NCBI GenBank assembly: GCA_024220505.1
Contig: JAKZZE010000014.1
Location: 1,116,001 to 1,180,000 of the forward strand
Direction: 5' to 3'
Source of the DNA: Rhizopus arrhizus
Taxonomy: Eukaryota; Mucoromycota; Mucoromycetes; Mucorales; Rhizopodaceae
DNA length: 64,000 bases
How positions within the stretch are numbered: position 1 is the stretch's first letter; each line of letters begins with the position of its first letter. Below the pieces are notes generated by a model, which searched no databases, was not told where the DNA came from, and saw nothing but the letters and a program-made list of their open reading frames with translations. A program made the translations under genes and the position numbers. Shown piece after piece: positions 32,094 through 43,172 of this stretch.

Positions 32094-33918
32094 TCCATTT
32101 GTACATTTGTATACCCCCTCAGTAACGTTGATTCAGGAAAGAAAGATGACATCCCTTTTCATGTAGAGCATAAATTGATTCTCTTTCTATTTATTTTATA
32201 CCAAACAATAATAATAAAAAGCTTATAAAAAATACTTGATCTTAGCCAAAAGGTCTGAGAGGATTAAAAAAAAAAAACTGCTTGAAGACTTTTCGTTAAA
32301 ATACATCTTTCAATTATTATCAGTCAAGTGCCATCATTCGAAGGTGAAGTAGAACTACTCAACATTGCTTTAAATAGCTGTTAAGATTGAAACCATCTCT
32401 CAATTCTATTGAACCCTAGAAGCTCACTAGGATTTTAGGAATGATGAAATGTTTCAAACTTGTTTTTGTATATTACGAAAGAAAACAACAAGGTTTTGAA
32501 GATTGAACTTTATTGATTGAAAGCCTAATGATTGCGAACTACAATTAAAGGGTACTCGTATGGGTATCTGCGGTTAGGGCAAACGCAAATGTCTTTTATC
32601 CAATCAGAAACATCCTTGTAAAGTCACTGTATAAATGAATAGTAAATAAAGCTATTATGAACCTTTTAAAAGCATAAATTAAACAAAGTTTAATATTTGT
32701 AATAACAATATACTAGAGTATTTCTTGATAGCCAATAGTAATCAAGGTATGGAATATACAATACTGCAGGTCATGTTATGATTTTCACGTTCACTGGATT
32801 TAAACATATAATCGACAAAAGATTACTTCTAGTTATGGCCTAATAACTTTCCTTTTAAAGTCTTTGTATAATCTAATACTACAAAGCATTGATAGTGTAA
32901 ATAATCTAGAAGAAACATTCATTGAAAATGGGAGCGGCAGACACTTTTAGAGTGGATGTACATATATCGATTGACAGTAAATCTTTTTATTACTAAAACA
33001 GTCAAGGAGACATTGTTGGTGAAAAGAAATAATGGATTGAGAAGAACGGCTCCTTTTATCTAGAAAAATTGACTAAATCAATTCAATACCAAGAGCCTTA
33101 GACAATTAAGCTCGGTTTTAACAATAATAATCTGAAGATAAAATGAAACGTCTAGCATAAGAGGCAAAAAAAAAAAAGACGCAAAATAGCAAGAGGCTCT
33201 TTCAAATCAACGACTTTAATTCCCAATTTATCATAACACTGTATAAACTATGACATAAGATACATTTGCAACAACAAAGCTAAGAGCACATCGTTCAGCA
33301 TCAAGGGCTCTGATTCGCTCAAAGTCTAGCACAAACGGACGATGGACTATGATCTCTTCATAATGCTCCATCGTTCATTGTTCATCGTTCCAGCACAATG
33401 TTTTTTATTTTATTTTATATTTTTTTTTACCATCATTTTCATCCGTCTAAAGTTGACATAGAGGCTCTATAACTTTTTCTTGCTGAGACACTTGTCAAAA
33501 CATTTAGCAGAAGTCTAATTTGAATCAAAATTTATAGTTAATTCTTGTGGGAATAAAGGCAAATAACATGGCTATATACTTTGATATACTAAAGACAAAG
33601 TCAAGTATAGTAATCTGTTTGCTTTATGTATGATTTTATTTATCAAATGTACATTTATATATGCTGCTTACAACAATCTCTTGTCTCTTTTGTATCCACC
33701 TTCGCCTAGAAGATTTATTATGACATCTTGAAGCTTTTATTGATACGTCTAAAATAAAGTCAACCTTTTTTCTCAAAAACTAAAGATAATTTTCTATTAT
33801 TTTTTTATAAACATATTTAGACAATTGAGCTGTATTCTGGCTGTGCTATTTCAACTCATGCTCTATCTACAAGTCCACACTTATGCAAAACAAGATGCTA
33901 ATAAGAGGTTACAAGTAT
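32094..33918. other. Gene-poor interval
   Basis: No ORF with convincing protein features. It holds the U2-like fragment (32234-32264) and AT-rich DNA. Around 33290-33400 there is a short cluster of imperfect CATCGTTC repeats. With the transposase relic that follows, this looks like decayed mobile DNA. Confidence 0.5.
32234..32264 (-). ncRNA. U2 snRNA-like 5'-end fragment (probably a pseudogene)
   Basis: Read on the minus strand, a 20-nt block at 32253-32234 (CCTTTTGGCTAAGATCAAGT) equals the conserved start of U2 snRNA. It is preceded by a recognisable but mutated stem I (ATCCTCTCAGA). The next U2 block, which pairs with the branch site, is absent: the sequence turns into T-rich DNA right after AAGT. 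This is a truncated copy, not a functional gene. Confidence 0.55.
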
Positions 33919-34179
33919 ATCTACTTGCCAGCATGCTCACCAGAGCTGAGCCCTATCGAACAATTTTGGGCACGATTTTGGGCATTGGTCAAACGCAAAG
34001 TGAGATGCAATAAACATCAAGACACTGAATCACTCTAGGATAGAATTGTTGATGCCGCAAACAAAGCTCTCACTGAGCATCTTGAAAATAGCATCAAGCA
34101 TTCAAATGATCAGTTTGAAAAAACCGTGTTTCGATATAAAATATTCCTAATGTTGGTGAAACAAAGTCAAATAATGTGA
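33919..34179 (+). pseudogene. Relic of a DDE (IS630/Tc1-related) transposase
   Basis: The frame reads IYLPACSPELSPIEQFWARFW, typical of the third catalytic block (YLP..SPELNPIE.FW) of DDE endonucleases. It continues with SIKHSNDQFEKT. There is one in-frame TAG at 34036-34038, no upstream catalytic Asp blocks and no terminal repeats. It is different from elements A to E. Confidence 0.7.
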
Positions 34180-34573
34180 TGTCCCTCCCTCAAAAAAAAA
34201 GAATGCATGCTTAAGCCGTAAGATATAGGGAAGAAAAGGAAATTTATTATTATACAAAAAAGGAAAACAAAGAGTGGCTCAGAGAGCAGCTATCACATTA
34301 TTCGATCTTGTTTCGTTAACATTTGGATTTTAGGAAATAGTGTACAATGATAATTTTTCTCCTTATTTTTCATCCGCTTTTTTCTCATAAGCCAAAGGTA
34401 CACATCTCTGTGCGGCACCTAAATAAAAACAATTTTGGGAAATAGTGTACATAAATAAATAACAAATACAAACTAGAGTAGCACACACTAAAAAAAGAAA
34501 CATGAACCTTGTTTATCTTGTAAACAGCCCTCTTCTTCTTTTTTTCTTTTTCTTTTTTATAAAAAAAATTAGA

Positions 34574-36457
34574 ATGAAATCAAATAATAGACTTCCTTCC
34601 GAGTTCTTGCACCAAGTGTCTACCTATTTATCCCTTCAAGATCGTTATAACTGTCTTTTTGTATGTCGATTTTGGTACCATGCATTTTCAAGAATCATCT
34701 ACAAGACCATTCATGTCTATTCAGATACCCAGTTCAAACAATTCATCGATTCTTTATCCCACAATGGTCATTTTGTCAAGTCGTTGTGTTTGCACAGCAG
34801 TGCTCAGTACAACCATGAGCCAATCGATTCTTTGGAAGATTTGGAAGATCCTCGATATGTGAAGCCTATCAGCATAAATCAAGAACAACTGGAGCTGTTG
34901 AATGAGCTGTGTCCGCAGTTGGAAATATTTGAATTTGATCGATCGCAGTGGAAACATCTTCAGCTAACAAAGCAAATGAAGTTGTGGAAACACATGGTAC
35001 GTTGTGCTCCCATAGAACACTCTACCTTTCTAGATTCTCGGTTTATATCCATCTTTGGTTCATCACTCACTTATTTGAATATCAACTATACTCATGTTCC
35101 GGAACAAGAAGTTGACTTGATCTCATCTTTACATCTCGTACCTACCCTAAAACATCTCGCTTTGGAAACTTTCTTTCACGATACACAACAACCGATGACA
35201 ACAAGCATAGTCTCTATCAGCAAATTTTTGGAGCAAATTCATACAGAGCTACCCTACCTTCAAAAGCTCGAATTCATACGTACCAATCCACCAAAGCATG
35301 AGCCCCTTACTTCTGTTCATAATGACTCCAACATGCTATCCAACTTTACCAAAGCATCTCAATTGAAGTCACTGACTGTCCAGGGCTACATTGATTCGAT
35401 TCGATGGTTTGAATTTATACAAAACAATTATCCTCATCTGGAGGAACTCAAGATCAGTCAGATTGCCACCAGTCGATTCGGTACAAAGTGGATGTGGCAG
35501 CAGGCACTTGTCAATCTCATCCGACAATCACGTTGTATGAAGTCCTTGTCGATAGGGGGTCGAAACACCCCGCAGCTTCTCTCGACCGGTCTCGCACTCG
35601 AGCTCAAGAGCCCTGCGTGTCCCATTGAGGAGCTCTATATTGATTTCAAGACCTATCAGGCCATCGAGTCTTGTCAATTCCTGCTGATCATCGTAGCCTA
35701 TGGTCTCAGACAGCTGCGGTTCTTGCGATTACGCGTATGGGAACAGACACCGGGATGGTCTGGTGTGACCCATAACCTGTTTCAATGCCGTCAGCTTGTC
35801 TCACTCGAACTTTCCCTTTCCAAGGGACTCATGGATCAATACCCATTCACGCCCTTCCTGATTGACAACTTTTTAGAAAACATGCCCCAACTGGAGCAAC
35901 TCTTTCTGGTTGGAGCCGAAATTCAAGTCCTGTACAATCATCTGGTGGATCTCAATACCCAATTCAGCTTTTCTTTACATACCCTCACCCTGGCTCAATC
36001 CAGAGTACAGAATCATCACACCGTCTTTCCTTATTTGAGTGCATGCTGTCCCCATCTGAAACAAGTTCACTTCAAACAGTGTGAGGTCACTAAACCATCA
36101 CTTGCCTTCTCTTTGAATCTCTTGTCGAGCCATCTCGAAAAGATCTCGCTTTGCTCCTTCTTGCTTGGAGCGACGACAGCAGTGGAATACATTGGCATCA
36201 AGCTCATCACGCACTCGCCGGCGAGTCAAAAGATGGCCTGGTGTCACGTTGCGTTCGTATCCCCTGCCTATCCAGAATATACCATGGTCAAAGACCAAGA
36301 TGTACTGGATGAACTCGACAGTTTACAGTATCAAACCATGCCCGGGAACTATGCTCCCTCGCTAGGCATCATCACCCTTCGCTGTCAATCCGTAAGCGAT
36401 ATCTATCTGGATACCATGAAGATTTCAAGAAAACATTTTATTATGATCGATCAATAA
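34574..36457 (+). CDS. F-box protein with LRR-like repeats (about 627 aa)
   Basis: Probably a substrate receptor of an SCF ubiquitin ligase, with the F-box docking on Skp1. The F-box is right at the start: NRLPSEFLHQVSTYLSLQDR, then CLFVCRFWYHAFSR. The rest shows recurring LxxLxL patterns (LEELKIS, LRFLRLRVW, LKQVHFKQC) typical of irregular leucine-rich repeats in fungal F-box proteins. Single exon. I prefer ATG 34574 because the upstream in-frame ATG at 34502 adds a hydrophobic run encoded by a T-rich tract. The substrate is unknown. The 3' part is clearly more GC-rich than the 5' part. It ends six bases before the stop of the convergent secreted-protein gene. Confidence 0.85.
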   Translation: MKSNNRLPSEFLHQVSTYLSLQDRYNCLFVCRFWYHAFSRIIYKTIHVYSDTQFKQFIDSLSHNGHFVKSLCLHSSAQYNHEPIDSLEDLEDPRYVKPISINQEQLELLNELCPQLEIFEFDRSQWKHLQLTKQMKLWKHMVRCAPIEHSTFLDSRFISIFGSSLTYLNINYTHVPEQEVDLISSLHLVPTLKHLALETFFHDTQQPMTTSIVSISKFLEQIHTELPYLQKLEFIRTNPPKHEPLTSVHNDSNMLSNFTKASQLKSLTVQGYIDSIRWFEFIQNNYPHLEELKISQIATSRFGTKWMWQQALVNLIRQSRCMKSLSIGGRNTPQLLSTGLALELKSPACPIEELYIDFKTYQAIESCQFLLIIVAYGLRQLRFLRLRVWEQTPGWSGVTHNLFQCRQLVSLELSLSKGLMDQYPFTPFLIDNFLENMPQLEQLFLVGAEIQVLYNHLVDLNTQFSFSLHTLTLAQSRVQNHHTVFPYLSACCPHLKQVHFKQCEVTKPSLAFSLNLLSSHLEKISLCSFLLGATTAVEYIGIKLITHSPASQKMAWCHVAFVSPAYPEYTMVKDQDVLDELDSLQYQTMPGNYAPSLGIITLRCQSVSDIYLDTMKISRKHFIMIDQ

Positions 36458-36463
36458 AAACAT

Positions 36464-36760
36464 TTAACAAATCACAGATTCAAATTGTTCGCTAGGCATC
36501 GTGATTTTGTAGTGAGCCGGTACAACATACAGCTTGCCTTTGCAGTCAGGTTGTGTCCACATCGCACAGTGGCTGCTGCCACTGTTTTGGACATGGGCCG
36601 CCTTGAACGATTTGGGAAATTCGGTGCATTTGTGATTGGCGCCAAGGACGCCTGAGCGCGTGTTTTTATCAGAGCCGTATAAAATGATGCCTCCACCTGA
36701 GCCAAATAAGCCAAAGACAGTGATGGGTAAAAGTGCTAATAATAAAAGTGAAATGTTCAT
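36464..36760 (-). CDS. Small secreted cysteine-containing protein (98 aa)
   Basis: The N-terminus MNISLLLLALLPITVFG is a clear signal peptide; the mature part is about 80 residues with four Cys (HKC, HCAMW, DCKG, VIC), enough for two disulfides. The pattern C-x2-FP...C-x-MW...DC-x-G-x-LYVVP resembles small secreted fungal proteins, some with a beta/gamma-crystallin-like fold; this is a guess from spacing. A role in the cell surface or environment is possible. The gene is single-exon and tail-to-tail with the F-box gene, the stops separated by six bases, so the 3' UTRs must overlap. Confidence 0.75.
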   Translation of the reverse strand: MNISLLLLALLPITVFGLFGSGGGIILYGSDKNTRSGVLGANHKCTEFPKSFKAAHVQNSGSSHCAMWTQPDCKGKLYVVPAHYKITMPSEQFESVIC

Positions 36761-37696
36761 TTTCTAGATTAAAAAAGAAGGAAACAAGAACCGTAAAGAA
36801 TAACGTTTTTTTTTTTTTTCTTGGGTGCTTTCACACAGGGGTGTTGATGTATAATCTGATTTGATGGGATCTGCTGTAAACCCTTTGATGTTTTATACTA
36901 GGAATGGTATACTTTTCTTTTGAAAATAGTACCTTTGATTTCTAAGATTTTCTCTTTTTTTTTCTGATCGTAAACATGATTTTTTTTTAGTCTCTTATTT
37001 TCTCTGTTCAGTAGATGATTTAAGCCATTGTCAATGGATGCCCAAAATCCTGTTTAAGAATATCAATCTTTTTCGGAGCTTGTTAAAAACTATAGTCATT
37101 TTCAAGTCCAGCAGAGAATATTTCAAGTCTAAGATGAGACTAGATGGCTTCGGTTGTAGACCATTTATTTCTTGTTCTTTATAAAGGCAATAGTACAAAT
37201 CAAGATTTAAAAAAGCCATCAATCATCTCAGTCTTTTACTTTTTTGAGGATATATTTGTTACAGATTTTGCATAGAAATAAGAAAAGAGCAGATTGTTAC
37301 CCATACTTTATCGCCTTTTCAAATACTACTTTAATCTGCAAGTCTTTGTGAAAATAAAAAGACAATCTTGCTGTAACAGATTCTGTGTTGTTGACGTCTC
37401 TTGTGAAGACTAAGCACTTTGGATCTATGATTTCGCACAACAAAATTTTTTTTTTATAAAAAGCCACAAACAATAGAATCAGATTGTAAAAACACTTTCA
37501 CTACAGCAACTTTTTTTTTTTGTTTATTTTTCAACCACTGAAAATCATAAAGTACATGCTGGATAAAATAATCAAGCAGAAAACTTGAATTTCTAGTAAA
37601 AGAAGAGCATATGAAAATAAAGACAAGGCCTAGACATTCTATCTTTATTTCTTGTGTATTTCTGGAGTGAAAAGGGTCCACTGTACTACTTTTTAT
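36761..37696. other. Intergenic, no gene seen
   Basis: Promoter of the small secreted-protein gene on the left, then AT-rich DNA with several T runs. Short open frames on either strand lack any protein-like composition. Confidence 0.5.
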
Positions 37697-39017
37697 TTAC
37701 GCATGATGTATAGATGAAGCATGAGAGGGTGGGGGAATATGATGTGAGGATGGTGGATGAGAAGGTTCTGGAGGATGTGAAGGTTCTGGAAGATGAGAAG
37801 GTGGAGGAGGTGAATGGGAAGGATGAATTGAGGTTGGCATATCACCTTCTTCTTTCATTTCTTCTTCCACCGTCTTTCCTTTGACTGCAGCAATCACATG
37901 AAGCCCTAGTTGGTGTGCTGCATTGAATAACATTTGCCAAATCATCGAGATGATGAACAAAGTGAGTGTCATGGCCAACAAGACATAGACATATTTCACA
38001 AGACTGTATTCTATGTTGTGATAAGGATTACGATTATATAATAATTGAACTCCAGCAATGTATCCTTGTCTTGCTATACAATCGACTCCAAGCATCACAA
38101 AATATGCACCAACAAATGAAGTAGAAAAGAATACCATTGGACGAGCAGCAAAGAAGGTCAAAATGCCTGTTAAAAGTGCCATACCAGCCAAGAAACAGGG
38201 TCTACCGATGTACTAGAAACATGTTTATTTTTAATTTTTTTTTTATGGACCCTTCTTACATGTTCAATCACCAAGTTACTTTTCCAAGTACAAATAAAAG
38301 AAGCGATCGCAAGTCCCCCAAAAGCTTTTTGTCAATCTTAGTTTCTATCTGATGACTCAATTTATTCTTACCTCCAACAAGATAAATCGTAAAGTACCAA
38401 AAATGAAAATAGAGTGCAGCTCCCAAGATGCCTAGACCAGCAGGGACCACGATCATTGTGATCTGGTCATTCATGTATCCCGATGATGGTTTACAATTGG
38501 CTAGAGCGATCCAAGTCATCGAACCGAATGTTAATAATCCCATGATAAGCAGCATTGGTTTAAATAAGCGAAAGCCCATGACACATAAAAATAAGCCAAG
38601 AGCAATCAAGATGGCACCTAAAGAAGCCATCTCTGGTAGAATTCGATCTTCACTTCCATACACTGCGTCTATTTAAAAATATTAACCCCAAAAAAAAAAA
38701 AAAGACTTGATTGACTTACTGAACCAATCCGGTGTGAATGCAGTGATGGACGTGTTTTGGTATCCATGATTGCTTTCAGTGCTACTGGTGTAAGTACCTG
38801 TTGGGGTTGATGTTGCTGAACGTGTATGAGAAAGAGTCCTGGTAGGAGTAGGATGATCATCTATCCTGTCTCTCATTGTTTCTTCACCTCTCTTTTCAAT
38901 TGATCCATCATCCATTAAAGTTGGCTTTGAGTGAACGATGAGAAAAAAAGAAGCGATAAGAAAGAATAATGTCCAGTTGAAAACGATGTACTTGTTCATT
39001 ATCACTTTATAGAACAA
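37697..39017 (-). CDS. TMEM198/TM7SF3-like multispanning membrane protein
   Basis: Four exons on the minus strand: 39017-38720, 38668-38372, 38324-38260, 38212-37697, all GT-AG and in frame. After a signal peptide (FNWTLFFLIASFFLIVHS) and a Ser/Thr-rich lumenal stretch come about seven hydrophobic helices. They include ASLGAILIALGLFLCVMGFRLFKPML, LGGLAIASFIC and LVKYVYVLLAMTLTLFIISM. This is the layout of the TMEM198-like (DUF4203) family of membrane proteins with unclear function. The C-terminal tail is cytosolic-like with Pro/His/Ser repeats (PEPSHPPEPSHPP). The start could be 39017 or the Met at 38999. Confidence 0.8.
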
Positions 39018-40039
39018 TAGAGAGAAAAGAAGAAGATTGAATATTTCGGAATGATACTCTATTTATTACACACCCTTTTTTTTTTTAATAGAAATAACAA
39101 AACAAATTTCGATACTTTCTATTTTTAGGAAAGGTGTAGAAAGAAGAGAGGACAGGATCTTGCTGACTCGTTCAACAGTCTATCTTCAACTCGGCATGTT
39201 AAAAACAAGAAATCCCGAAAGGATAGAGCGTAATGGTATCATTCTTTACTCATTTTATTTACATGCTATCTACTTCACAACTATGTCACTAGGTGATACT
39301 TTTGGCAAGATAAATAAACAAGTTCCCCGAAACAGTAAAACTATCAACATCTTTTTTATATACTCTGTGGTCTATTTAAACTCCTCATCAGGTACCACAA
39401 AAATCTCTTGAATCAAACAATCCCATTTTCATAAATTTGTTGTCAATTGTTCTTGAAAAATAAAAAAGGAAATTTTTGCAAAGCCACACATTTTTTTTTT
39501 TTTCGTTTGAATTAAATTATAAAGTTATCAGACTTGTAGCGTCTTCCCTGCCATGTCCTTGGAATAAAAGACAGGCGAGATCATCAACTGACAACAACTA
39601 CTCTGAGAGATAGTTGATGCCACACTTCACTCAAAAGAAGAGCTACTAACAATCATCGACTAACTTTGGAATTGTATCTCGTTTTGAAAACGTAGAAATG
39701 TTATGTACTGCATACAGATCCTGTAGAGTACGGTCACTAAAGAAAAAATCAATTTGCTTACTTTTTCGCTCCTTTTATACTTTTTTGTTTTTGGACTGCT
39801 TCTTGAGAAAATTTTTTTTTTATTACCAATCACAAAGCAAGGATGAATGAAACATTGTTTTAATAAAGTGGAAGGGTCTCATTCGAATTGACTAGGAATT
39901 GGTACGATAAAAATGTGAATCAGGAAAAAAGATTGTTTATTTGCAGTACCAAAAAAAGAATCAATGAATGCAATATAAAAAATATATAATTTATTAATAC
40001 ATGCAAAAAAGTCGAGCACTGATTTATTCTGTGAGCCAA
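39018..40039. other. Intergenic, no gene seen
   Basis: AT-rich DNA between the TMEM198-like start and the RAD18 3' end. A small open frame at 39160-39411 has no recognisable features. A short imperfect hairpin (CAACTGACAACAACTACTCTGAGAGATAGTTG region, about 39584-39617) is visible but not assignable. Confidence 0.45.
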
Positions 40040-41543
40040 TCAATCATTATTTTGCTTGCGTCTTTTTGCTTCTTCTATTAGTTTTGAAAATTCATCCCTA
40101 TATCTCTGTCGTATCATAAAGAAAATGGGTTAAGGATAATTTTTATGTTAGACAAAAAAAAGAAGGAAGGGGTTAATGATAATCAAAAAGGATATTGTGT
40201 GTATCAGAATCAATGTTTTTTCGTTTGATTTGATTATTCTTGTTGGCTTCATGAGTTCTCTCAATTTCTGCCAATCTTTTTATTAGCACTTCTGCGCTCA
40301 CTGGATTATGTGATTCAAGATTGGCATTATAAAGATTAATATATTCTTTATGTCTCCATACTTTTTGTGCTTTATCTCCATCCTCTGGAAGTCCTAAATC
40401 CTGTTTAGGAAGGAGACAGTTATTGAATACTCTTATTCACATCTCTATCACACACACACCTTCAAAATCTTTTTCATATCTTTGTCTTTTTGCATTGCAT
40501 ATACAACCTTTCCTGGCTTCTTACCAAGATTAACACTCTTTGAACTGTAGAGAATAATTGGATCAGGATTCTCTTTTGTTCAATGGCATGTAAGAAATTC
40601 ACCTTTTGTTGAATCCAATCTTACTCTGCATGAATAATGCTCCATTCGATCTCTGACTGAATGAAGCGATCGGTTCGTTATTTGAAGGTGTAGGTGGGGG
40701 ACTGGGTGGAATACTGCTATCACCATTTGTACATCCGTCCAAATGTTTATCAAGCACAACATATTTCATTAATTGAGTACATATTGGGCATTGAACCATA
40801 GATGTACCTTTTAAAAAAAAATCAATGATATACTCTATATGCAATTCTTTTTTTTTAATATACTTTTCAGTGGTTCGTTCCCATCTTGTAGTGAAAGAGT
40901 ATTGTACGACTGTGATTCAAACTGTTGATTGCATTGACTCGACTGCGGCAGCGAGTCAAGATCCCTAAATTCTTTCTTTTCTAGTCTTGTCGATCTCCGT
41001 GTGCCTACTTGAGACATATGTCGAATGTTTGAAGAGGGTTTGAAATCAGCATCTGTATCATCGTCAATGTGGATTTGATTGATGTTTGGTAATGAATTGA
41101 CATTAGCTAAACTATTTCCATTATCTTTTTGCTTTCCTTTTTGCTTTTGCTCTATCGATTCTTGTTGCTGACATGTTGTATTTAGTGATTTATCAACAGA
41201 TGCCAATACATTTCTGAAAAAAAAAAAAAAAAAACTCGATCAGAACTCTGCGCAAGTACAAATGGCTAAGAAAATACCTAGAGAGCCGCCAGATATGAAC
41301 AACGTTATCCAAGTCATAGTTGTGAACAATACTGTTACTGAATGCTTCCTTTCTACACTTGGGACATAATTGCTCTTCAGATAAACAGCGGTGAACACAC
41401 AGAGCGCAGAAGGAATGAGAACAAGTGGAGATCATCATGGCTGTAGTGAAAAGCTCTTTACAGATCGGACAACGTAAATGCTCATCTAACTTTTGTAGTT
41501 CGGATGATTGGAAATCGGAGGGATCATCAATGGAATGGCTCAT
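40040..41543 (-). CDS. RAD18: E3 ubiquitin ligase RAD18 (393 aa, 6 exons)
   Basis: RAD18 with RAD6 mono-ubiquitinates PCNA at stalled forks and starts translesion synthesis. Exons on the minus strand: 41543-41278, 41213-40864, 40807-40603, 40544-40460, 40400-40196, 40110-40040. Domains in order: RING finger at residues about 25-65 (CPICKELF...CSHSFCALC...CPKC); linker; UBZ4 zinc finger (CPICTQLMKYVVLDKHLDGC); and SAP-like DNA-binding helix pair (LKDLGLPEDGDKAQKVWRHKEYINLYNA). The C-terminal YRDEFSKLIEEAKRRK matches the family's end. Introns 1-4 are GT-AG, but intron 5 (40195-40111) is AT-AC with U12-type signals. Without removal of that intron the frame ends seven codons past the splice site and the conserved end is lost. 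Confidence 0.9.
40111..40195 (-). other. Candidate U12-type AT-AC intron in RAD18 (85 nt)
   Basis: On the minus strand the intron starts ATATCCTTTTTG at 40195, a perfect U12 donor (ATATCCTTT). It has TCCTTAAC at 40136-40129, the exact U12 branch-site core, about 19 nt before the end, and ends in GATAC (AC) at 40111. Splicing there joins codon A|GA in frame to the conserved RAD18 C-terminus. The nearby AG (CAGAG) would give an immediate stop. No GT donor exists between the SAP region and the in-frame stop. Confidence 0.85.
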
Positions 41544-41770
41544 TTGAATCTACAAAAAAAAAAAGCATAAAGAAATGGAAAATTATGCGCGATTTTTAAA
41601 AAATTTTTGGACATTGAAAATTCAAGTTCCCTTGGGATCGCGATATGGAATGTATTGAATAGGATTTAGTTTCACACATGTGATGATGAATACAAAAGTT
41701 TATTAACATCAAAAAAAAAGAGGAGGGGGGGGTATATGGTTAGACGAAATACAGTACGGATGGGGAATCA

Positions 41771-43172
41771 TTAGGTTCTATTGGCTTGTTTCCATTGACG
41801 CCAATGAAATCGTGTACTCTTTGACTCACTGCTTTTACCATGAAAGAATCGAGAGAAGGGCGAGGACGACGGGGTTTGGACGTCGTCTGTTTGCTTTCGA
41901 CAAAAGAGTCGAGCGAAAAACGAGGTGTCTGACTTTTCCTCGACAGCGGGAGGGGTCGGTGATGGCTGAGTGATCTCTGGATGGACAAAGGCATTGGTAT
42001 AAAACTCTTGACGGGTAGGAGGAGGTGTCGGAAAGTACTTGTAGTACGCGTTCGAGACGGCAAAGCAAGCATAGATCACCAGACAGACACCCAAGACGAC
42101 CATCAGGAATCGACCGCCGGCCGTGTTGGCCAACTTGCTGACCGCGGCCGCCACCATGTTCTTCTCGCCCGATTCGTTTCGTTGAGCGAGCGAGTCCCAA
42201 AAGAATCCACTGAGGGTGCCAAAGAGGACCGCACGACCAAAGAAGCCGATGCGTCCCATCGTGTGCACCAGAAACGCTTCCCATCGGCGTGCGTCGGGTT
42301 CGCTGGTCTTGAGGTCCTTGATGAACGGTGCCTTGATGGCATTGATCATTTGTGTCAGAAAGGCAATCATGAAGGCAATGCCCAAGAGAACAATACCGGC
42401 CTTGCCGATGCCTGACTCTGTCCAGGAGGCGGGAAATGTCTTGCTGGAGGCAGAGACTTGCTGCTCTTCTTCTGTCTGAAAAATCATGTGGATCACGTAG
42501 TACGCATAGGCGGTGTAGACCAGACCACTGACAAAGGGTGAGAGTCGATATCGAAAAAAATTCTTTTTTTTGCTAAAGGATGCATCACTCCCTTGACCTG
42601 TGATCGCTTCCCAAAACCTATATTTTTTTTTTTGTTCAAGTTTGTTATTTCTGTAAAGAGGATAAAAGGGGGGGACATGTATACCTCCAAATGATGTATA
42701 AACATAAACCGACAGCCATCACAATCAGTATCGATCTACCAACGGCTGGAATGCCTCCTAATAATAAAAATGCTCCCTTTCAGCTTGCTTAATGATGTAT
42801 CTGCTGTTTTTAGAGACTCGGTGCTTACTTGGGGAGATTCATTTCCTTCGCTGCCATTCGGTGTCCATGCACCTGTCAGGTTTGTTAAAGTTAAAACACC
42901 TATGCAACCATAGACCACACCTTTGGCTATAAATCCCACTCGACCAATCCACTTTAAGAGCGTTGTGTATTTTTTGCGTACACCACCTTCATAAAATGCA
43001 ATTCTGATTCTCTACGTACCAGCCTACTTTTCCTGCGTATCTCAGAAGGTGTCCTGACAACCACGGGTAAGGTATCCTGGTCGGTTGATGGCTGATTCTT
43101 TCTAAACGGGTTCCATCGTCTCTGTGGCTCCGGTTCATCCTTTTCAGAACGTTTTTTGAAACAATCAAGCAT
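41771..43172 (-). CDS. DUF1206 multispanning membrane protein (about 409 aa)
   Basis: Proposed exons on the minus strand: 43172-43065, 43011-42829, 42776-42685, 42617-41771; the sum is in frame. DUF1206 repeats, each a pair of hydrophobic helices, can be seen: KWIGRVGFIAKGVVYGCIG, LLGGIPAVGRSILIVMAVGL, GIGKAGIVLLGIAFMIAF and MGRIGFFGRAVLFGTLSGFFW. Function of the family is unknown. The N-terminal exon is charged and the C-terminal 90 residues are cytosolic-like, Ser-rich and basic. The first intron is the weakest part (donor GTGGTT, 53 nt) but is needed to pass from the ATG exon into the repeat frame without a stop. The last exon is GC-rich compared with its surroundings. Confidence 0.75.

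Noticed and set aside
32281..33900. tRNA or other structured RNA in the gene-poor gap
   Set aside because: No GGTTCGAATCC-like T-arm or cloverleaf was seen; only the U2-like fragment stands out.
39160..39411. Plus-strand frame of 83 residues
   Set aside because: No homology signal or splice context; AT-rich intergenic DNA.
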